NCBI GenBank assembly: GCA_022766365.1
Contig: JALENW010000023.1
Span: forward strand, 1-64,000
From: Clostridiales bacterium
GTDB taxonomy: Bacteria > Bacillota > Clostridia > Peptostreptococcales > Anaerovoracaceae
Length of the DNA stretch: 64,000 nt
Direction: 5' to 3'
Under the pieces are notes generated by a model. That model was not told the DNA's origin and ran no database searches. It saw nothing but the letters and a program-made list of their open reading frames with translations. Position numbers and translations under genes: made by a program. Positions 34,775 through 43,640 of this stretch are shown in pieces (position 1 is the first letter of the stretch; each line of letters starts with the position of its first letter).

Positions 34775-35221
34775 CTAGCTTAGATATTCAGTTACTGCCT
34801 GTCTGACAGTATTACCATCAGCCTTGCCTTTCAGCTGACCCATAACAGCTCCCATGAGTTTACCCATGTTCTCCTTGCCACTTTCAATTCCCATAGATGC
34901 GGCAATTTCAGAAACCTTGTCCCGAATTTCTTCAAGTGACATCTGTTCAGGTAGATAACTTTCCAGAATTTTAATTTCTGCGTTATAAGCTTCCGTAAGA
35001 TCTGTTCGACCTGCTTTCTCGAAATCCGATAGAGCATCCCTTCTCATCTTCACCTGCTTAGCAAGTATTGGAACAATTTCCTCATCAGAAAGCTCTACTC
35101 GGTTGTCCACCTCATATTGCTTGATTGCCGCTCGGGCAAAACTGATCGTATCTTTCCTCACTTTATCGTGAGCCTTCATAGCATCCTTAAGATCTGCCAT
35201 GAGTCTATCTTTAAGTCCCAT
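34775..35221 (-). CDS. yqeY: GatB/YqeY domain protein
   Basis: A 148-residue protein of the YqeY family, related to the tail domain of GatB, the tRNA amidotransferase subunit. Its opening MGLKDRLMADLKDAMKAHD and the ending region GKLMGAVMGQLKGKADG are typical. It may act on tRNA or translation; exact role unknown. Two in-frame starts are possible (35227, 35221); 35221 matches the family start and has the better spacing from AAAGGA. It follows rpsU, the usual neighbour. Confidence 0.9.
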   Translation of the reverse strand: MGLKDRLMADLKDAMKAHDKVRKDTISFARAAIKQYEVDNRVELSDEEIVPILAKQVKMRRDALSDFEKAGRTDLTEAYNAEIKILESYLPEQMSLEEIRDKVSEIAASMGIESGKENMGKLMGAVMGQLKGKADGNTVRQAVTEYLS

Positions 35222-35278
35222 AAACATACTTCCTTTGCTGATTCTTCACTAATAACACTTTCTTCAAAATCAAACCTA

Positions 35279-35458
35279 TTAGTACTTCCTTGCCTTCTTC
35301 CTTGCAGCCTCAGACTTCTTCTTCCTTCTAACGCTAGGCTTCTCATAATGCTCTCTCTTTCGCAGTTCGCTCATTACGCCGTCTCTTGCGCAAGATCTCT
35401 TGAATCTCTTGAGTGCACTCTCCAAGCTCTCGTTTTCTCTAACGATGACCTGTGCCAT
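35279..35458 (-). CDS. rpsU: 30S ribosomal protein bS21
   Basis: A 59-residue bS21, basic, with the family opening [20 protein letters not shown]. Binds the small subunit near the mRNA exit side and aids initiation. The ATG at 35458 has AGGAGG 11 bases upstream; the upstream GTG overlaps that site. Own promoter at 35525-35553; co-transcribed with yqeY. Confidence 0.96.
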   Translation of the reverse strand: MAQVIVRENESLESALKRFKRSCARDGVMSELRKREHYEKPSVRRKKKSEAARKKARKY

Positions 35459-35524
35459 ATTCCAATTCACCTCCTACCTTACATGAAATATTGTGTCGCA
35501 CGCGGTTACGCAGATGACCTATTT

Positions 35525-35553
35525 ATTATACTATTAAATCATTCCCTTGACAA
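35525..35553 (-). promoter_or_regulatory. Promoter of rpsU-yqeY
   Basis: Minus strand TTGTCA (35553-35548), 17-bp spacer, TATAAT (35530-35525). It lies in the 100-bp gap behind pepD. Confidence 0.75.
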
Positions 35554-35562
35554 GGGGTGAAT

Positions 35563-37026
35563 TTATTTGCTCGCCTTTAAAAGCTCAACAAGGAAGTTGA
35601 AAGTTCTCTCAGTAGAGGATATTGACAGCTGTTCATCAGGGGTGTGTACTCCGGTCATATCAGGTCCGATGGAGATACAATCAAGTCCCGGTATTTTGCC
35701 GGCAAACAACCCGCACTCAAGTCCTGCGTGTATTGCTTCAATCTTCGGATCATACCCATATACTTCCTTGAACACCTCCACAGCTTTCTCTCTAAGCCTT
35801 GAATCAGACATATACTCCCAACCCGGGTATGCCCCGGAAAGTGACGTGCTGCCACCGAGGAAACCGGCAAGTACACTTAACTTTTCAACCATCATATCCC
35901 TTCTGCTGTCAGATGAACTTCTTACTGCATATGTAAAAGATACCTCATCTTTCGAAGTCTTAAGTATACCCAGGTTAAGACTGGTTTCCACAAGCCCTTC
36001 TATTTCTTTAGACATATTCTGTACACCGTAAGGTGTGAGAATCAAGTAGTTTATTATCCTATTCGTTGAATCCTCATCAAGAGCCTTCTCATTTGAATAA
36101 TCTTCACTATCAAATATCAATTCTATTTTAATGTCAGGATCTGTAGCTTTGTATTCGTGTACAACGACAGTCGCGAAGTCGGAAATCGTCAAAGCCGGAT
36201 CACTCATCAGCTCCTCCATATTCTCCGTAAATACCAGACTGGCCTCCGCCTGCTTAGTTATGGCATTGTCTTTAGATCCACCATCTGCATTTATGAGAAG
36301 GAAATTATACTTCCCTCTGAGGTGATGAAGTGCACGACCGAGCAAAACATTGGCATTTGCACGCTCTTTATCAATCTCAATACCCGAATGGCCACCTAGG
36401 AGTCCGGTCACTTTTAAAGTAGCTCTCTTTCCCTTGGTCTCCTTTCTGGCTACCGGCAGATTATTCTCTACGGTCACGCCACCGGCACAGCTCACTGTGA
36501 ATATACCTTCCTCTTCAGAATCAATATTAATGAATTTTTTTGCTGAAAGTTTCGATACATCCAGAGATGCAGCGCCCAACAGGCCTACTTCTTCGTCAAC
36601 AGTTGCGATGACCTCAAGACGAGGGTGCTCATACTCATCACCATCTAATATTGCAAGGTTCATTGCTACAGCAATTCCGTTATCTCCACCCAAAGTTGTA
36701 CCATGAGCCTTAACCCAATCCCCATCTACATAAATATCCAGTCCATCTGTAGAAAAATCTATATTTGATTCAGGGGTCTTTTCACACACCATATCCATAT
36801 GTCCCTGAAGGATAATAGGATCTGAGTTTTCATATCCCGCTGTTGCTTCCTTGATTATAATAATGTTGTTATTCTCATCCTGGTAACAGGTGAGATTTCT
36901 ATCATCTGCGAACTTTTTCAAATAATCGCTAATTTTCTTCGTGTTATAAGATCCGTGCGGAATGCCGCAGATTTCTTCGAAAAAGTGGAACACTTTCTCA
37001 GGCTTTAAATTTCCTAATACGCTCAT
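35563..37026 (-). CDS. pepD: Aminoacyl-histidine dipeptidase (PepD, M20 family)
   Basis: A 487-residue zinc dipeptidase (beta-Ala-His dipeptidase/PepD type). Metal-binding segments GHMDMVCEK (near 78-86), GGDNGIA, DEEVGLLGA and EEEGIFTVSCAGG are intact, with the family ending GPDMTGVHTPDEQLSI. It cleaves Xaa-His and other dipeptides in the cytosol. The start at 37026 follows AAGGAGG by 6 bases; 15 further in-frame codons upstream are discarded. It sits behind a peptide transporter cluster. Confidence 0.93.
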   Translation of the reverse strand: MSVLGNLKPEKVFHFFEEICGIPHGSYNTKKISDYLKKFADDRNLTCYQDENNNIIIIKEATAGYENSDPIILQGHMDMVCEKTPESNIDFSTDGLDIYVDGDWVKAHGTTLGGDNGIAVAMNLAILDGDEYEHPRLEVIATVDEEVGLLGAASLDVSKLSAKKFINIDSEEEGIFTVSCAGGVTVENNLPVARKETKGKRATLKVTGLLGGHSGIEIDKERANANVLLGRALHHLRGKYNFLLINADGGSKDNAITKQAEASLVFTENMEELMSDPALTISDFATVVVHEYKATDPDIKIELIFDSEDYSNEKALDEDSTNRIINYLILTPYGVQNMSKEIEGLVETSLNLGILKTSKDEVSFTYAVRSSSDSRRDMMVEKLSVLAGFLGGSTSLSGAYPGWEYMSDSRLREKAVEVFKEVYGYDPKIEAIHAGLECGLFAGKIPGLDCISIGPDMTGVHTPDEQLSISSTERTFNFLVELLKASK

Positions 37027-37133
37027 AGTTTTCCTCCTTGGTTTTTCTATTATGTATTTTTGTTTTACCATATTTTACTCATCTACAGATAATATAACAT
37101 TTCCCTGTAAACTTGGAAAAACAGATCCTTCAG

Positions 37134-37511
37134 CTACTTCTCAGGCAGCTTGTAGACTTTATCGCTTTTTTTTCTCCTGTCGTTTCCTTCTCCTTCGACT
37201 ATGTAGCCATTCTTAATCATATATTCAAGAAGTCTGTCCTGAAAAGCTCTGCCATCCTGAATTATGGCCTTTTTGCTTGAGCCGAATTCCTTAGCGGAGA
37301 TATCTTTGATTACGTATCCAATTCCTTTGAGCGTTATTTCTCCATGAGATCTGAGATATTTGACAACACGATATGCTCCGTTGTTCAGAAGCATTTCAAC
37401 CAATCTTTCGTCCTGGTTCATCTTCTTCTTCATGCCTATCATATATAGTATTGCTGCAGCTATGGCAAATAGGATAACTCCCATTACCATAGTTAATATT
37501 TGTCCTAACAT
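37134..37511 (-). CDS. Small membrane-anchored protein of unknown function
   Basis: A 125-residue protein with one N-terminal transmembrane helix (about 4-26) and a basic cytosolic region. The latter looks like a helix-rich, winged-helix-type fold (AYRVVKYLRSHGEITLKGIGYVI, then KNGYIVEGEG), but that is only an impression. No known family recognised. It starts 9 bases after the PqqD-like gene, so the two are co-transcribed, and pepD follows after 107 bp. Confidence 0.7.
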   Translation of the reverse strand: MLGQILTMVMGVILFAIAAAILYMIGMKKKMNQDERLVEMLLNNGAYRVVKYLRSHGEITLKGIGYVIKDISAKEFGSSKKAIIQDGRAFQDRLLEYMIKNGYIVEGEGNDRRKKSDKVYKLPEK

Positions 37512-37520
37512 CTCTTCATC

Positions 37521-37862
37521 CTACTTCCTCTTGAAGTTTATATAATTAACGTTCCTTAATCTGTAAATATAATTTACCAATCTCTCGTACAGGGGTTCAG
37601 CCGCGTCGCCAAATTCATCTGATACCAGCTTACCTATCTCTGTAATATCTTTTTCCCCATCGATTTGTTTCCAAACAAAACTACCGAATTCATCTAGGTG
37701 AATATTTGAAATCTCAGGCCTTCCAAAGAACTTCTGGGCTATTTTACTATAAAACCCTCTGTTCTCCTGTTTAATTATGACCAAATCATCATCTTCTTCC
37801 CAACAAATATCCCCGTTTTTAACGGGGATATTGTCGAGATAATTCTCTTTCTTTTTTTTCAT
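37521..37862 (-). CDS. PqqD-like protein
   Basis: A 113-residue PqqD-fold protein, with the segments WEEDDDLVIIKQ, LDEFGSFVWKQIDG (near 57-70) and AEPLYERL. PqqD domains bind a precursor peptide and hand it to a radical SAM enzyme, but this lone form is common in Clostridia and its job is unknown. No radical SAM gene is adjacent; the nearest is at 31.6 kb on the other strand. The ATG at 37862 is used; the ribosome binding site is poor and a TTG four codons upstream is possible. Lies 49 bp after the OPT gene. Confidence 0.75.
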   Translation of the reverse strand: MKKKKENYLDNIPVKNGDICWEEDDDLVIIKQENRGFYSKIAQKFFGRPEISNIHLDEFGSFVWKQIDGEKDITEIGKLVSDEFGDAAEPLYERLVNYIYRLRNVNYINFKRK

Positions 37863-37911
37863 ATTATAATTCAAATTATTCTTTTCTCAATTGGCATTCA
37901 CATCTGCACCA

Positions 37912-39864
37912 CTAATTTGCTTTGTTGTGTTTTCTAACTGAATATACATACATTGTAATCAGAAGTGCCGCAAAGAATGCCAATCCAATGAGATTGCCTG
38001 CGTTTTGGCCGAGGTTCAGCTTATCTGAAACGTTGATAACATCTGCAATGTATACCTTGGCTCCGTGAGAATCAGTGCCGACCTGTATTACAGCAAGTAT
38101 AGCAAGCAAGATTCCTACTAAACCTTCTCCGGCAATCAAACCTGAAGAGTATAAGATGCCTGAAGTAACGGCCTCCTCCCTTGCCTCTTCGCTTACGTGC
38201 TTCTTATTCTGGATATAATACTTCAGAAGTCCGCCGCACATTAGAGGTGTTGACAGATGAATTGGTAAATATACGCCTATTGCAACCGGCAGCACAGGAA
38301 TCTGGAGAATCTCCAGTACGATTGCGATAAATACTCCTGTGAATACCATACTCCATGGAAGATTAGAACCCATTACACCTTCAATTACAAGCTTCATAAG
38401 TGTAGCCTGCGGTGCAGGAAGGTCCTTTCCGCCATATCCCCAAGCTTCGTTCAGCAAGTATAATATGCCGGCGATTGCCAGTCCCGAAGAAACAACACCT
38501 ATAACTTCTCCCCACTGCTGTTTGTATGGAGTTGCACCGACAATATATCCTGTCTTAAGATCCTGTGACATATCCCCTGCCATTGCAGCTACAATACAGA
38601 TAACAGTTCCGATCATAATAGCAGCAGCCATTCCCGTTGGTCCGGTTTCCCCGATTTCTTTAAGAACCAGAGTGGAAATCAAAAGTGTAGCTATAGCCAT
38701 GCCGGATACAGGGTTATTTGATGATCCGACGATACCGACCATTCTGGACGATACTGTTGCAAAGAAGAAACCGAATATTACTATCAGTATAGCACTTATT
38801 ATATCGATCGGAATACCCGGATGTGCGACAAGTACCACTATTGCCAACAAAAGCATGGCCACAATAGGACCATAGCCCAGATCCTTAGAAGTTCTGTCAA
38901 TTCTGATACCGTCAGCTCCACCCTTAAAGCTCTTCATACTTTCAGCAAAAGTTCTAACTATAAGCGGAAGCGATTTGATGAGAGAAATTATTCCTCCTGT
39001 AGCTACCGCACCTGCACCTACATATCTTATATAGTTATCCCAAAGATCCCAATAACCCAGTTCGGCGATAGGCTTGTCAGCCGGATAGAGAACAACATCT
39101 CCTCCAAAGGTTTTGATTAGGGGCATCAGGATAAACCATGAAATCACGCCACCGGCAAGCATCCATGATGAAATAAGAGGTCCGCATATATATCCTACAC
39201 CTGCAAGAGCAGGAAGTACATCCATACCTATACCTGCACCGGGCAGCGCCTTAACCTCATAGTCAACCTCACTTGGAAACAACTTTATTCCATCTGCAAT
39301 AAACTTGTATAAAGCTGCGATACCAAGACCTGCGAACACTGTGCCGGCCTTGGTGCCTCCCTCCTCACCTGCAATAAGAACCTCTGCGCAAGCGGTTCCT
39401 TCAGGGTAAGGCAATGTTCCATGCTCCTTGACTATTAAAGCCTTTCTGAGCGGAATCATAAATACGATTCCCAGAAATCCACCTGCGATGGCTACACAGG
39501 CAATTACCATGTACGATGGTACTGTTCCGATACCGTCCTGAGCCCACATAAATACTGCAGGCAGAGTGAAGATAGCACCGGCAGCGAGGGATTCGCCGGC
39601 AGAACCTATGGTCTGAACCATATTATTCTCCAAAATAGAATCCTTCTTAAGTATCACTCTAATAACACCCATTGAAATTACAGCTGCCGGAATTGATGCA
39701 GAAACTGTCATTCCAACTCTCAGTCCGAGGTAAGCATTGGCTGCACCAAATAGGACTGATAGCAACACACCCAAAATAATAGCAGTTGCTGTAAACTCCG
39801 GAACAACCTTATCAGCCGGAATAAATGGCTTAAAAGCGTCCGTTGGTTTACCGTTCTTTTCCAT
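37912..39864 (-). CDS. OPT-family oligopeptide transporter
   Basis: A 650-residue transporter with about 16 membrane helices. The OPT pattern is clear: AANAYLGLRVGMTVSASIPAA (residues 42-62), PYPEGTACAEVL (near 157-168) and AGDMSQDLKTGYI. It brings in oligopeptides or a metal-chelate with protons. AAGGAG precedes the ATG and TATAAT lies upstream. Downstream genes on the strand are PqqD-like, a small membrane protein and PepD dipeptidase, consistent with peptide use. Confidence 0.92.
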   Translation of the reverse strand: MEKNGKPTDAFKPFIPADKVVPEFTATAIILGVLLSVLFGAANAYLGLRVGMTVSASIPAAVISMGVIRVILKKDSILENNMVQTIGSAGESLAAGAIFTLPAVFMWAQDGIGTVPSYMVIACVAIAGGFLGIVFMIPLRKALIVKEHGTLPYPEGTACAEVLIAGEEGGTKAGTVFAGLGIAALYKFIADGIKLFPSEVDYEVKALPGAGIGMDVLPALAGVGYICGPLISSWMLAGGVISWFILMPLIKTFGGDVVLYPADKPIAELGYWDLWDNYIRYVGAGAVATGGIISLIKSLPLIVRTFAESMKSFKGGADGIRIDRTSKDLGYGPIVAMLLLAIVVLVAHPGIPIDIISAILIVIFGFFFATVSSRMVGIVGSSNNPVSGMAIATLLISTLVLKEIGETGPTGMAAAIMIGTVICIVAAMAGDMSQDLKTGYIVGATPYKQQWGEVIGVVSSGLAIAGILYLLNEAWGYGGKDLPAPQATLMKLVIEGVMGSNLPWSMVFTGVFIAIVLEILQIPVLPVAIGVYLPIHLSTPLMCGGLLKYYIQNKKHVSEEAREEAVTSGILYSSGLIAGEGLVGILLAILAVIQVGTDSHGAKVYIADVINVSDKLNLGQNAGNLIGLAFFAALLITMYVYSVRKHNKAN

Positions 39865-39965
39865 AAAAAAATATCTCCTTCCAATAATTTTGCATAAAAT
39901 TGTTCTAATAAAAAGTCCAATGCTTTTTTATTATAGCACAAGCCACTTAAAAATTAAAGAAAAAA

Positions 39966-39994
39966 CAAAAAAAGCCACAGTTAAATTATGTGGC
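39966..39994 (-). terminator. Terminator of yicC
   Basis: Minus strand GCCACA (39994-39989) pairs with TGTGGC (39979-39974), followed by eight T. Confidence 0.75.
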
Positions 39995-40048
39995 AATATT
40001 AAAAGATTCTGAGATTTTCTGTTGTTTATAACAAAATTCTTGATGTAA

Positions 40049-40933
40049 TTACTCTATATTTTGTACTTGTTCTCTAATTTTTTCAATCTCCGACTTCGCC
40101 TCCAGAACCAGATTAGTTATAGACAAATCACTTGCTTTTGATCCTATGGTATTTGCCTCACGATTCATCTCCTGAGCGAGAAAATCAAGTCGCTTACCTA
40201 CACTTTCATCATCTGAAGAAATTATGCGCTCCACCTGGTTAATATGACTGTTGAGCCGGGTTATTTCCTCGTCTACGTTTGCCTTATCTGCAAATATTGC
40301 TACCTCACCTGCAATCCTATCTTTGAATCCGATAGTATCACTATCAATAAGATAGGCTATCCTCTCTTCCAATTTATTTTTATACATTCTTGGCACTTCA
40401 TCAGCCAGAGGTTTCATATTATATACTATGGACTTTAAAGAGCCTAGATGTCCTAGAATATCCGATGCTAATGCTCTTCCCTCCACAACTCTCATTTCAT
40501 CAAGATGTTTGGTTGCCTCTGAGGTACTTGCCAATATTGCCTCTATGAGAGAATCCCTATTCTCTTCCATTGGTATTACAACAATTACATCAGGTTGCTT
40601 GGCAATGAGATCAATTCCCGGTATCTGATCCATACCACAGGCTTTCGAAAGCTCCATAAGCTTAGCCATATATTCAGCCGCCAGAGCTGTATTCACCTGA
40701 ACATTCACCTGCTTCTCCCCAAGGTATTCATAGGAAAGCAGCACCTCGACCTTACCTCTGTGTACTGTTTTGCGAATTTCTCCTTTGATTTTATCCTCGG
40801 CGAATCCCAAAGACTTGGACATTCTGAAAGCAAAATCGCTATACTTGTGATTTACTGTTTTCAATTCTACAACGACTCTGTAATCCTGATTTATAAACTC
40901 TCCTCGCCCATAGCCTGTCATACTTTTTATCAT
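40049..40933 (-). CDS. YicC/YloC family endoribonuclease
   Basis: A 294-residue YicC/YloC protein with the family opening MIKSMTGYGRGE, central VNHKYSD and C-terminal DFLAQEMNREANTIGSKA. The family has endoribonuclease activity in E. coli and B. subtilis. The start at 40933 is set by AAGGAG 7 bases upstream. It is divergent from rqcH (124 bp apart), as in many Clostridia. Confidence 0.93.
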   Translation of the reverse strand: MIKSMTGYGRGEFINQDYRVVVELKTVNHKYSDFAFRMSKSLGFAEDKIKGEIRKTVHRGKVEVLLSYEYLGEKQVNVQVNTALAAEYMAKLMELSKACGMDQIPGIDLIAKQPDVIVVIPMEENRDSLIEAILASTSEATKHLDEMRVVEGRALASDILGHLGSLKSIVYNMKPLADEVPRMYKNKLEERIAYLIDSDTIGFKDRIAGEVAIFADKANVDEEITRLNSHINQVERIISSDDESVGKRLDFLAQEMNREANTIGSKASDLSITNLVLEAKSEIEKIREQVQNIE

Positions 40934-41057
40934 TATTTTGCTCCTTAAAATTTCCTTCTCTTTCATTATACCTAATCTTATGATAAAATTCCATGTATTG
41001 AGAGAATTCAATCAGACACATATTCTATTAATAAATAGTGATTTAGGGAGTACATTA

Positions 41058-42968
41058 ATGGCTTTTGACGGAATAATGACATGGGCAATCTCCAAAGAGC
41101 TCGGGAACGAACTCGTTCTTGGCAAGGTTGAAAAAATATATCAGCCTGAAAAAGACGGACTTTTATTTCTTATACACACCAAACAGGGACGTCGCAAACT
41201 TTATGCTTCGGCTTCCGGTAACGGTCCGCGACTTTGTTTGACTTACGGGGAATTTAGGAATCCCGAACAACCACCTTTATTCTGTATGACTCTTCGAAAA
41301 CATCTTCAGGGTGGACGCATAAACCGGATTTCCCAAAAAGATTCCGAAAGGATAATCGAAATTGATTTTCAAGTTCTCGATGAATTGGGATTTGAAATCT
41401 CTAAACGGCTTGTTTTTGAAATCATGGGCAAACATAGTAATATCGTTCTTGTTAACTTAAAAGACAACAGGATAATAGATAGCATTAAGAGAATTTCAAT
41501 CGATATTAACAGGGCCAGACAGCTTCTGCCCGGGCTTACATACACTTATCCGCCTGACCAAGGCAAATTCGGTTTTAAGAGATTTCTTAACCTGTCTGAT
41601 GAAAATAAGTCATGGTATCTATCTAACAATTCTATAGATATGGATAAGGAAAAGCAGACTCTCGTTTCACTGCCTGCCGTTAATTGGGCAGATCCGGATG
41701 ACATCATGGATAAAGTAGGTGGCATCTCTCCGATTGCCTCCAGGGTCATTGCTGAAAAAGGATTCGCAATTTTGAGTTCCATGGCCGATAGAATAACTGA
41801 AAATGAACTTAAAACAAAAATATACAGAAATGACAAGAAACTCCTTGACTTCCATATTCTCCCACTTTTTTCCTGTGCAGTGGAGGAGTCATCTCATTCA
41901 TGTTCTGATTCAGAACCCAATACCTATTTAAAATCAGGCTCTGATTCAAAATCAACTGCTACAATAAAAATGGAAACATTTTCCTCTCCCAGCAGAGCAA
42001 TTGATATTTTTTACCGACTAAAAACAGAAACAAATTATGTCAGACAAGCACAGGCAAATCTTCAAAAACATGTCAAAAATGTTAGAGACAAACTGGGGCT
42101 TAAACTGCAGCGAATGGAAGAAGATGTCCTCAAAGCTGAAGATTCAGAAAAGCTCAGATTATACGGTGAGCTTTTAACAGCCAATTTACATCTTTTAAAA
42201 AAAGGAGAATCAGAAGCAAATGTAGTCAACTATTACACCGGACAAACCATTGCCGTCAAACTCGATACATCCTTATCTCCCGGTGAAAATGCACAAAAGT
42301 ATTATCGAAGATATGGCAAAGCCATGAACACTATCAAGGAAAAAAAGCCTATGATAGAAAACGTTCGTTTGGAGATTGACTATATAGATTCCGTCATTGA
42401 ACATCTCAATAGAGCCGAAACTTTGAATCAAGTTGATGCAATTAAAGAAGAACTTATCGAAGAAGGATATCTCAAGAGGAAACCCAAGGGACATTCAGGC
42501 AGATATAGTGGAAATTCAGGAAAGAAAAAAAGCATAAAAGAGAAATCTTCAAGCAAATTAAATAACTCAGGCACAATCTCAAGGGGAAAAATAAAATCTC
42601 CCCTCACATACACCCTTGACTCGGGCATGAGGGTTATCGTGGGAAGGAATAATAAAGAAAATGATGTTCTGACTATGAGAATGGCCTCAAAAACTGATAT
42701 CTGGTTCCATACAAAGGACATACCGGGATCCCATGTCATTCTCTTGACAGATGGAATCAGTATTGAAGAAGTTGAAGAAAACGCACCGGAATGTATAAAA
42801 GCTGCAGCAAGCATAGCAGCCTACCACAGCAGGGGAAAAACTTCGGAAAACGTCCCCGTTGACTACACACAAGCACGTTTTGTAAAAAAACCTTCAGGAG
42901 CCAAACCTGGAATGGTAATATTTAAAAACAACAAAACCCTATGGGTTACTCCAAAACTCCCTCAGTAG
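41058..42968 (+). CDS. rqcH: RqcH (NFACT family), ribosome quality control
   Basis: A 636-residue NFACT protein: NFACT-N (1-215), helix-hairpin-helix and coiled-coil middle (about 315-470) and NFACT-R C-terminal domain with DIWFHTKDIPGSHV (near 550-563). RqcH binds obstructed 50S subunits and adds Ala tails. The catalytic-type DR pair of Bacillus RqcH (D97-R98) reads E97-R98 here. A Ser-rich low-complexity insert lies near 278-305. Start at 41058 after AGGGAG, not the longer frame from 40938. Its 3' end overlaps the convergent alarmone synthetase gene. Confidence 0.93.
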   Translation: MAFDGIMTWAISKELGNELVLGKVEKIYQPEKDGLLFLIHTKQGRRKLYASASGNGPRLCLTYGEFRNPEQPPLFCMTLRKHLQGGRINRISQKDSERIIEIDFQVLDELGFEISKRLVFEIMGKHSNIVLVNLKDNRIIDSIKRISIDINRARQLLPGLTYTYPPDQGKFGFKRFLNLSDENKSWYLSNNSIDMDKEKQTLVSLPAVNWADPDDIMDKVGGISPIASRVIAEKGFAILSSMADRITENELKTKIYRNDKKLLDFHILPLFSCAVEESSHSCSDSEPNTYLKSGSDSKSTATIKMETFSSPSRAIDIFYRLKTETNYVRQAQANLQKHVKNVRDKLGLKLQRMEEDVLKAEDSEKLRLYGELLTANLHLLKKGESEANVVNYYTGQTIAVKLDTSLSPGENAQKYYRRYGKAMNTIKEKKPMIENVRLEIDYIDSVIEHLNRAETLNQVDAIKEELIEEGYLKRKPKGHSGRYSGNSGKKKSIKEKSSSKLNNSGTISRGKIKSPLTYTLDSGMRVIVGRNNKENDVLTMRMASKTDIWFHTKDIPGSHVILLTDGISIEEVEENAPECIKAAASIAAYHSRGKTSENVPVDYTQARFVKKPSGAKPGMVIFKNNKTLWVTPKLPQ

Positions 42969-43632
42969 TGTTTGAAAATTCAGATCCTTCCGGAGCCTTG
43001 AGAGCTTCCCTTATTTTCTGCATTCTCAGGTCGGTGTTTGCAATAGTATCGGCACAGTCCTTAAGGTCTTTGCCGATTTTTTCTGCCTGCTTCACATCAT
43101 GTTTATATTTTATCTGGTGTTCCAAACTCGCCCAAAAATTCATGGCAACGGTTCTTATTTGGACCTCCACTCGCATGGGTCTTTTTTCATTTGAAAAAAA
43201 CACCGGAACCTCTACTATCATATGGTAGCTTCTGTACCCATTTGGTTTGGGTTTCTTGATGTAATCTTTAATCATGATTACTGTAATATCGTCCTGTCTT
43301 GCGAGCATTCTTGCAACCTCATAGATATCATCTACAAATGAGCAGATAACCCGTATTCCTGCCACGTCATTCAAGTTTGCCTCTATGGACTCCAGTGAGA
43401 TTTCATTCCCCTGCCTGATCAGTTTCTCCAATATGCTGGCATCCTTTTTTCTTCTGGTCTGAATTGACGATATGGGGCTTTCATCGCTCACAAGAGCAAG
43501 TTCACTGTTTAAAATCTCAAGTTTCGTGCCTACCTCTCTTATTGCGGAGTCATACCTCATCATGAGAATCTCATATTCCTTCTGAGCTCTGAGTTTATCA
43601 AATTCCTTGGTGATTCTTTTATCTACAGCCAT
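42946..43632 (-). CDS. Small alarmone synthetase (GTP pyrophosphokinase family)
   Basis: A 228-residue RelA/SpoT-type synthetase-only protein of the RelQ/YjbM group. Visible are AGIRVICSFVDDIY (near 91-104), KDYIKKPKPNGYRSYH (near 122-137) and the VEVQIRT segment followed by WASLEHQ. It makes (p)ppGpp or relatives without a hydrolase domain. Start at 43632 after GAGG, 6 bases away. It begins 8 bp after the lipase stop, and its last 23 bases overlap rqcH tail to tail. Confidence 0.9.
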   Translation of the reverse strand: MAVDKRITKEFDKLRAQKEYEILMMRYDSAIREVGTKLEILNSELALVSDESPISSIQTRRKKDASILEKLIRQGNEISLESIEANLNDVAGIRVICSFVDDIYEVARMLARQDDITVIMIKDYIKKPKPNGYRSYHMIVEVPVFFSNEKRPMRVEVQIRTVAMNFWASLEHQIKYKHDVKQAEKIGKDLKDCADTIANTDLRMQKIREALKAPEGSEFSNTTEGVLE

Positions 43633-43640
43633 TGTAAACC

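Noticed and set aside
40938..41057. Longer N-terminus for RqcH
   Set aside because: It overlaps the yicC start region and has no ribosome binding site; AGGGAG before 41058 and the family start MAFDG decide the shorter form.
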